NCBI GenBank assembly: GCA_937974275.1
Contig: CALJIF010000090.1
Location: forward strand, 1 to 26,400
DNA from: an uncultured Flavobacteriales bacterium
GTDB lineage: Bacteria > Bacteroidota > Bacteroidia > Palsa-965
DNA: 26,400 nucleotides
Reading direction: 5' to 3'
Below are positions 23,309 through 26,400 of the stretch, one piece after another (the stretch's first letter is position 1; every line of letters begins with the position of its first letter). Position numbers and translations under genes: made by a program. The notes beneath the pieces are model-generated. The model did no database searches, was not told where the DNA came from, and worked only from the letters and a program-made list of their open reading frames with translations.

Positions 23309-24094
23309 TTAGAAAATTACGCCAACAGTAATTACGACAGCATTAGAGCGTGCATTTTGTTTTGTTGCCGCATTGCTATTGAATGGCGTGCGGAACAAAA
23401 AGTCTGAATCTTTCTTCAAAACGTTGGAGAAACCATTCAGGTAATTAACGCCGAAAACCATTGCCGTCGATTGCGACAAGCCCCATTCAACACCACCACC
23501 AACATTCAAAGCAAATTTGAAAAGTTGCATGTCTGATGTGTTTTCCAAATCAGTTTGACTTGCAGCAGCGTTACTAGGTATGGTCAGTACGTCATCGTTC
23601 ACGCGGTTCTTCATGCGAAAAGATGCATTAACACCAAACTGTCCATAGTAGCTCATTAAACCGAGCTCCTGGGTACGTAACTTCAACGTTAAAGGAATAG
23701 TTACATAAGTTGTACGATATGTACGATTCTTCAATTGGTACTGAGTGAACAATTGTCCTGCTGTATCCGTTGGAGAAATAATTTCACTGTCCTTGTTCAG
23801 GAAGTAGTAGTTAGTGTCCAACATATTCAGTTTGCCACCATCATAATCAATCTGAAGCCCGGTAGCAATGAAGGTTACTTTATTTAATTTAAAATCTGTA
23901 GTTAGTCCATAGCTAAAACGGAGCATTGCTCCACCACTTTCAAATTTTTTCTGATCATCCGGCTTGTACCAGGTAATCATAGGTGCCGCTTTCAATCCGA
24001 AACGGAAATTTTTCAAATCATTTTCTCCCTCTTGCGCTACAGCAAATTTTCCGGAGATTACCAATGCCAATAAAATGAAGATGCTCTTTTTCAT
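23309..24094 (-). CDS. PorT-like outer-membrane beta-barrel protein
   Basis: This 261-residue protein has a signal peptide (MKKSIFILLALVISGKFAVA, then Gln). It carries the pattern of the Bacteroidota outer-membrane beta-barrel group that includes PorT (OMP_b-brl_2 type). Features include FRFGLKAAPMITWYKP, FSYGLTTDFKLN, TYVTIPLTLKLR, YYGQFGVNASFRMKNRV and FALNVGGGVEWGL, with a C-terminal Phe. PorT itself is a type IX secretion component. This protein is only similar in type, and I cannot assign it to secretion or gliding from sequence. It is divergent from gldB with 50 bases between the start codons. A candidate -7 box TAATATTG (24127-24120) precedes it. Confidence 0.8.
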   Translation of the reverse strand: MKKSIFILLALVISGKFAVAQEGENDLKNFRFGLKAAPMITWYKPDDQKKFESGGAMLRFSYGLTTDFKLNKVTFIATGLQIDYDGGKLNMLDTNYYFLNKDSEIISPTDTAGQLFTQYQLKNRTYRTTYVTIPLTLKLRTQELGLMSYYGQFGVNASFRMKNRVNDDVLTIPSNAAASQTDLENTSDMQLFKFALNVGGGVEWGLSQSTAMVFGVNYLNGFSNVLKKDSDFLFRTPFNSNAATKQNARSNAVVITVGVIF

Positions 24095-24130
24095 ACTTTT
24101 AGTGCTGGGTTTAACGTTGCAATATTACGG

Positions 24131-24138
24131 TAAATTTG
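24131..24138 (+). promoter_or_regulatory. -7 box abutting the gldB start
   Basis: TAAATTTG matches the -7 consensus exactly and ends 6 bases before the ATG at 24145. A TTTA at 24110-24113 stands 17 bases upstream as a possible -33 element. A TTG start at 24136 would lie inside the box, so ATG 24145 is preferred. Confidence 0.55.
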
Positions 24139-24144
24139 TTCAAT

Positions 24145-25158
24145 ATGATGAGACGATTTTTGGGATTATTTGTGCTGATAATTTTTGCTTCGTGTGAAAC
24201 GGATCGGTTAGACGTTGATGTTTCCAAGATTGAAGTTAAACCCATGAAATTTGAGCGGTTTGATAATGATTTCTTTGCATTGGATACCGCCAATTTAGCC
24301 TCAGGAATAGAGCATTTGCGTGCGCAGTACGGAACGTTTACGGATGCGTTCCTGAATAATGTCATATGTCCTTCAACCCGCGATTCTTTGGCTTGTATGG
24401 AATTGTTGCGTTCGTACCTGCATGTGGAAGTTACACGCCCCGTATGGAAAGTGGCGAATCAGCTGTATTCGGCCGGATTTGAAAAACAGGAGCAGCAATG
24501 GAACGAAGCTTTACGATACTATAAATATCACTTCCCGAAACGAGCGCTGCCGAAACGCGTATTTGTCGTAATCACCGGATTTTTTTACAACTATATTCAG
24601 GCTGAAGGCGAGTACGGAATCAGTTTGGATTATCATCTGGGCGAGAAAAACACTTACTACGATGGTCTGCAATGGCCAATGTACAAGCGAAAGAAAATGG
24701 TGGCCGAGCAAATTGTTCCGGGCTTGGTTAAAAGCTGGATGAACAACGAATTTCCGTACAATCCTCCGCAAAATGATGTTATCAACGGAATGATATACGA
24801 GGGCAAAATCTTGTATCTGCAGCGGGCATTATTGCGTAATGTTCACGATACCATTATTCACGGATTTACATTAGAGCAACTCGATTGGTGTATGGACCAT
24901 GAAGCCAAAATGTGGGTGCACTTAATTGAAGAAAAGAAGCTGTATTCCACAGGTGAGGAAGATATTAAGCATATGACTATGGATGCTCCGTTTACGGCAG
25001 GTTTCCCTCGTGAATCGCCGGGAAGAGCGGGTGCCTGGCTAGGGTATCGTATTGTGGAAGCGTTTATGAATAAGCATCCCGACGTAACATTGGAACAATT
25101 GATGCAACTCAACGACGGGCATCAAATTTTAATCCGTTCCAAGTATAAACCGAAGTAA
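24145..25158 (+). CDS. gldB: Gliding motility lipoprotein GldB
   Basis: GldB is a lipoprotein needed for gliding motility in Flavobacterium johnsoniae; its biochemical role is unknown to me. The 337-residue protein has a lipoprotein signal peptide with lipobox IFASC and lipidated Cys17. The rest is soluble and fits the GldB pattern in my recollection: FERFDNDFFALD, then QLYSAGFEKQEQQWNEALRY, VVITGFFYNYIQ, LGEKNTYYDGLQWPMYKR, and near the C-terminus PRESPGRAGAWLGYRIVEAF. gldC follows 43 bases downstream, the pairing known from F. johnsoniae. GldB homologues also occur in non-gliding Bacteroidota, so its presence does not prove motility. The start at 24145 follows a perfect -7 box; 24148 is the next option. 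Confidence 0.9.
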   Translation: MMRRFLGLFVLIIFASCETDRLDVDVSKIEVKPMKFERFDNDFFALDTANLASGIEHLRAQYGTFTDAFLNNVICPSTRDSLACMELLRSYLHVEVTRPVWKVANQLYSAGFEKQEQQWNEALRYYKYHFPKRALPKRVFVVITGFFYNYIQAEGEYGISLDYHLGEKNTYYDGLQWPMYKRKKMVAEQIVPGLVKSWMNNEFPYNPPQNDVINGMIYEGKILYLQRALLRNVHDTIIHGFTLEQLDWCMDHEAKMWVHLIEEKKLYSTGEEDIKHMTMDAPFTAGFPRESPGRAGAWLGYRIVEAFMNKHPDVTLEQLMQLNDGHQILIRSKYKPK

Positions 25159-25167
25159 AGGGTAACG

Positions 25168-25175
25168 TACTTTTG
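25168..25175 (+). promoter_or_regulatory. -7 box upstream of gldC
   Basis: TACTTTTG matches the -7 consensus exactly. It lies in the 43-base gap between gldB and gldC and ends 26 bases before the gldC ATG, suggesting that gldC can be transcribed on its own. Confidence 0.5.
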
Positions 25176-25201
25176 CACCTTATTATTCGCAACAACATCT
25201 T

Positions 25202-25531
25202 ATGAGACAAGCACAAATCGAATTCAATATTGCATTGGATGAAAATAATCTTCCTTCACAAATTCAGTGGAACGCCAGTGATGCCGGAGAAAAAGGATCG
25301 AGCAAAGCCATCATGCTGGCGATGTGGGATGAAAAGGAGCAAAATACAATGCGTATCGATTTGTGGACCAAAGACATGCTCGTGGATGACATGAAGAAAT
25401 TCATGCACCAAACCCTGGTGACCATGGCCGATACCATGCAGCGCGCCACGGGTGAAGAGCAAATTTGTCAGGATATGCGTGATTTTGCCACGTATTTCGC
25501 GGTTCAAATGAAACTCGTAGATCCTGAATAG
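25202..25531 (+). CDS. gldC: Gliding motility protein GldC
   Basis: GldC is a small soluble protein encoded next to gldB, and mutants in the family show reduced gliding in F. johnsoniae. The 109 residues match the family in length and pattern: FNIALDENNLPSQIQWNASD, AIMLAMWDEKEQNTMRIDLW, then DDMKKFMHQTLVTMADTMQR, and MRDFATYFAVQMKLV. There is no signal peptide, so it is cytoplasmic. Its biochemical role is not known to me. Confidence 0.93.
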   Translation: MRQAQIEFNIALDENNLPSQIQWNASDAGEKGSSKAIMLAMWDEKEQNTMRIDLWTKDMLVDDMKKFMHQTLVTMADTMQRATGEEQICQDMRDFATYFAVQMKLVDPE

Positions 25532-25635
25532 TCCTCAAAATCAGTGGTTTAGGCTGGAATATTTTTTTTCTTTCCAATATTTGCAGGTAATTCTATTTGC
25601 ACTATCTTGGTAGTCAGGTTTTTGGCTAACCCTAC

Positions 25636-26400
25636 ATGGCTATGAAAAAAATTATGAGTGTTGCGTCCGTTATTGCAAGTATATTCCTTGCACACACTGC
25701 CGGCGCACAGATTTTCACTTCTAACGGTGCAACCGTATTCGTTGCGAATGGTGCTGTTGTGCACAGCAACGGAGGGATGACAGTTGATAATACTTCTGCA
25801 TTCACCAACAACGGAACTGTTACCATCACCAATAATTCTACGCTTCCTCTTCCCGGAACTGTCACGATAGACAACGCGTCTACTGTGCAAGGTGACGGAA
25901 CTTATCGTGTGGAACAAGATTGGATTAACAATGCAACGTTCAATGGTGGTAACTCTACGGTTGAGTTGTTCGGTAATACGCAGCAGTTGATTACTTCCAC
26001 CAATGCTACTGTTACTACATTCAACAATCTTACACTGACGGGTACCGGAACAGGCAACAACAGAAAGAAGACGTTACAAGGTGTTGATGCGCGCACGGGT
26101 TTAACCGGAGTGCTGAACATCGGAGACCGTGAATTGGAAACGCAACAGCAAACATTCTTTGTGTTAAATCCCGCTACTACAGCGGTACTTAACGTTACTA
26201 CGCCGGGTGCTGAAGGTTTTGTTTCAAGTTTAGCGCCGGGAACATTTTCTCGTTTAACCAATGCTGCGTCGGCGTATGTGTATCCAACAGGATCCAGCGT
26301 TGTATTGACTCGTTATCGTCCTGTAGTAATCACACCAACAGCGGCAGCTGCTAATGAATACACGGTTCGTTTCGTAAACAATGATCCTGATGTAGATGGA
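25636..26400 (+). CDS. Large secreted surface protein, N-terminal part
   Basis: This frame is open from ATG 25636 to the window edge, giving 255 residues without a stop. ATG 25642 (MKKIMSVASVIASIFLAHTA) is an equally good start. The signal peptide ends near AGAQ. The mature part is low in charge and rich in Asn, Thr, Gly and Val, with repeating short patterns such as NNGTVTITNNSTLPLPGTVT and NATVTTFNNLTLTGTG. This is typical of beta-helical or adhesin-like Bacteroidota surface proteins, many of which are type IX secretion cargo with a C-terminal sorting domain. That domain would lie outside the window, so the sorting route is inference. The 104 bases before it hold no clear promoter; the best boxes near 25593 and 25604 have one mismatch. 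Confidence 0.75.
   Translation, partial: MAMKKIMSVASVIASIFLAHTAGAQIFTSNGATVFVANGAVVHSNGGMTVDNTSAFTNNGTVTITNNSTLPLPGTVTIDNASTVQGDGTYRVEQDWINNATFNGGNSTVELFGNTQQLITSTNATVTTFNNLTLTGTGTGNNRKKTLQGVDARTGLTGVLNIGDRELETQQQTFFVLNPATTAVLNVTTPGAEGFVSSLAPGTFSRLTNAASAYVYPTGSSVVLTRYRPVVITPTAAAANEYTVRFVNNDPDVDG

Overview
The window reads as a chromosomal segment of a Bacteroidota bacterium. The evidence is the gldB-gldC gliding-motility pair, a DUF4290 protein, PorT-like and DUF481-like outer-membrane barrels, a lipid A-type acyltransferase, promoters built on the Bacteroidota -7 box TAnnTTTG, and no obvious use of Shine-Dalgarno sites. Gene set and codon use look even from end to end. I see no rRNA, tRNA, CRISPR array, insertion sequence or phage gene. 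Below phylum I cannot place it; an environmental lineage outside the gut Bacteroidales is a guess.

Layout. 1-172 (-): start of an LpxL/HtrB-like acyltransferase, cut by the window edge. 274-2893 (+): DUF4290 protein, murA and a TlpA-like thioredoxin protein, closed by a clear terminator at 2899-2920. 3058-4752 (+): grpE-dnaJ, followed without a break by a 49-residue ORF and a small nucleotidyltransferase (4761-5380). 5432-8694 (+): ABC exporter ATPase and permease, then a Ppx/GppA phosphatase. 8742-9905 (+): sigma-54 activator-type response regulator with no DNA-binding domain. 9910-10437 (-): YCII-domain lipoprotein. 10589-12478 (+): acetyl-CoA synthetase. 12514-12942 (-): RlpA-like protein. 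13039-18863 (+): polyprenol-phosphate mannosyltransferase-like GT2, TolB-like propeller, M28-PDZ peptidase, dihydroorotase, PlsC-type acyltransferase. 18860-19921 (-): two-domain VOC protein. 20012-20827 (+): HSDL2-like SDR. 20828-24094 (-): NAD+ synthetase, DUF481-like barrel, PorT-like barrel. 24145-25531 (+): gldB and gldC. 25636-26400 (+): start of a large secreted protein that runs off the edge. No gene-free stretch exceeds 300 bases.

Much of the content concerns the envelope: MurA (peptidoglycan precursor), RlpA-like protein, lipid acyltransferases, polyprenol glycosylation, outer-membrane barrels, lipoproteins and gliding proteins. Housekeeping functions (GrpE/DnaJ, Acs, PyrC, NadE) are interleaved.

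The points most worth a second look are: MurA with Asp in place of the fosfomycin-reactive Cys; a two-gene 49-aa ORF/nucleotidyltransferase cassette behind dnaJ; -7 boxes placed so close to start codons that at least six genes look leaderless; the sigma-54 activator with no DNA-binding domain and a GAFTSA loop; and a dihydroorotase with Gln for the first His of its HxH metal motif. All functional calls rest on motif reading, not on database searches.
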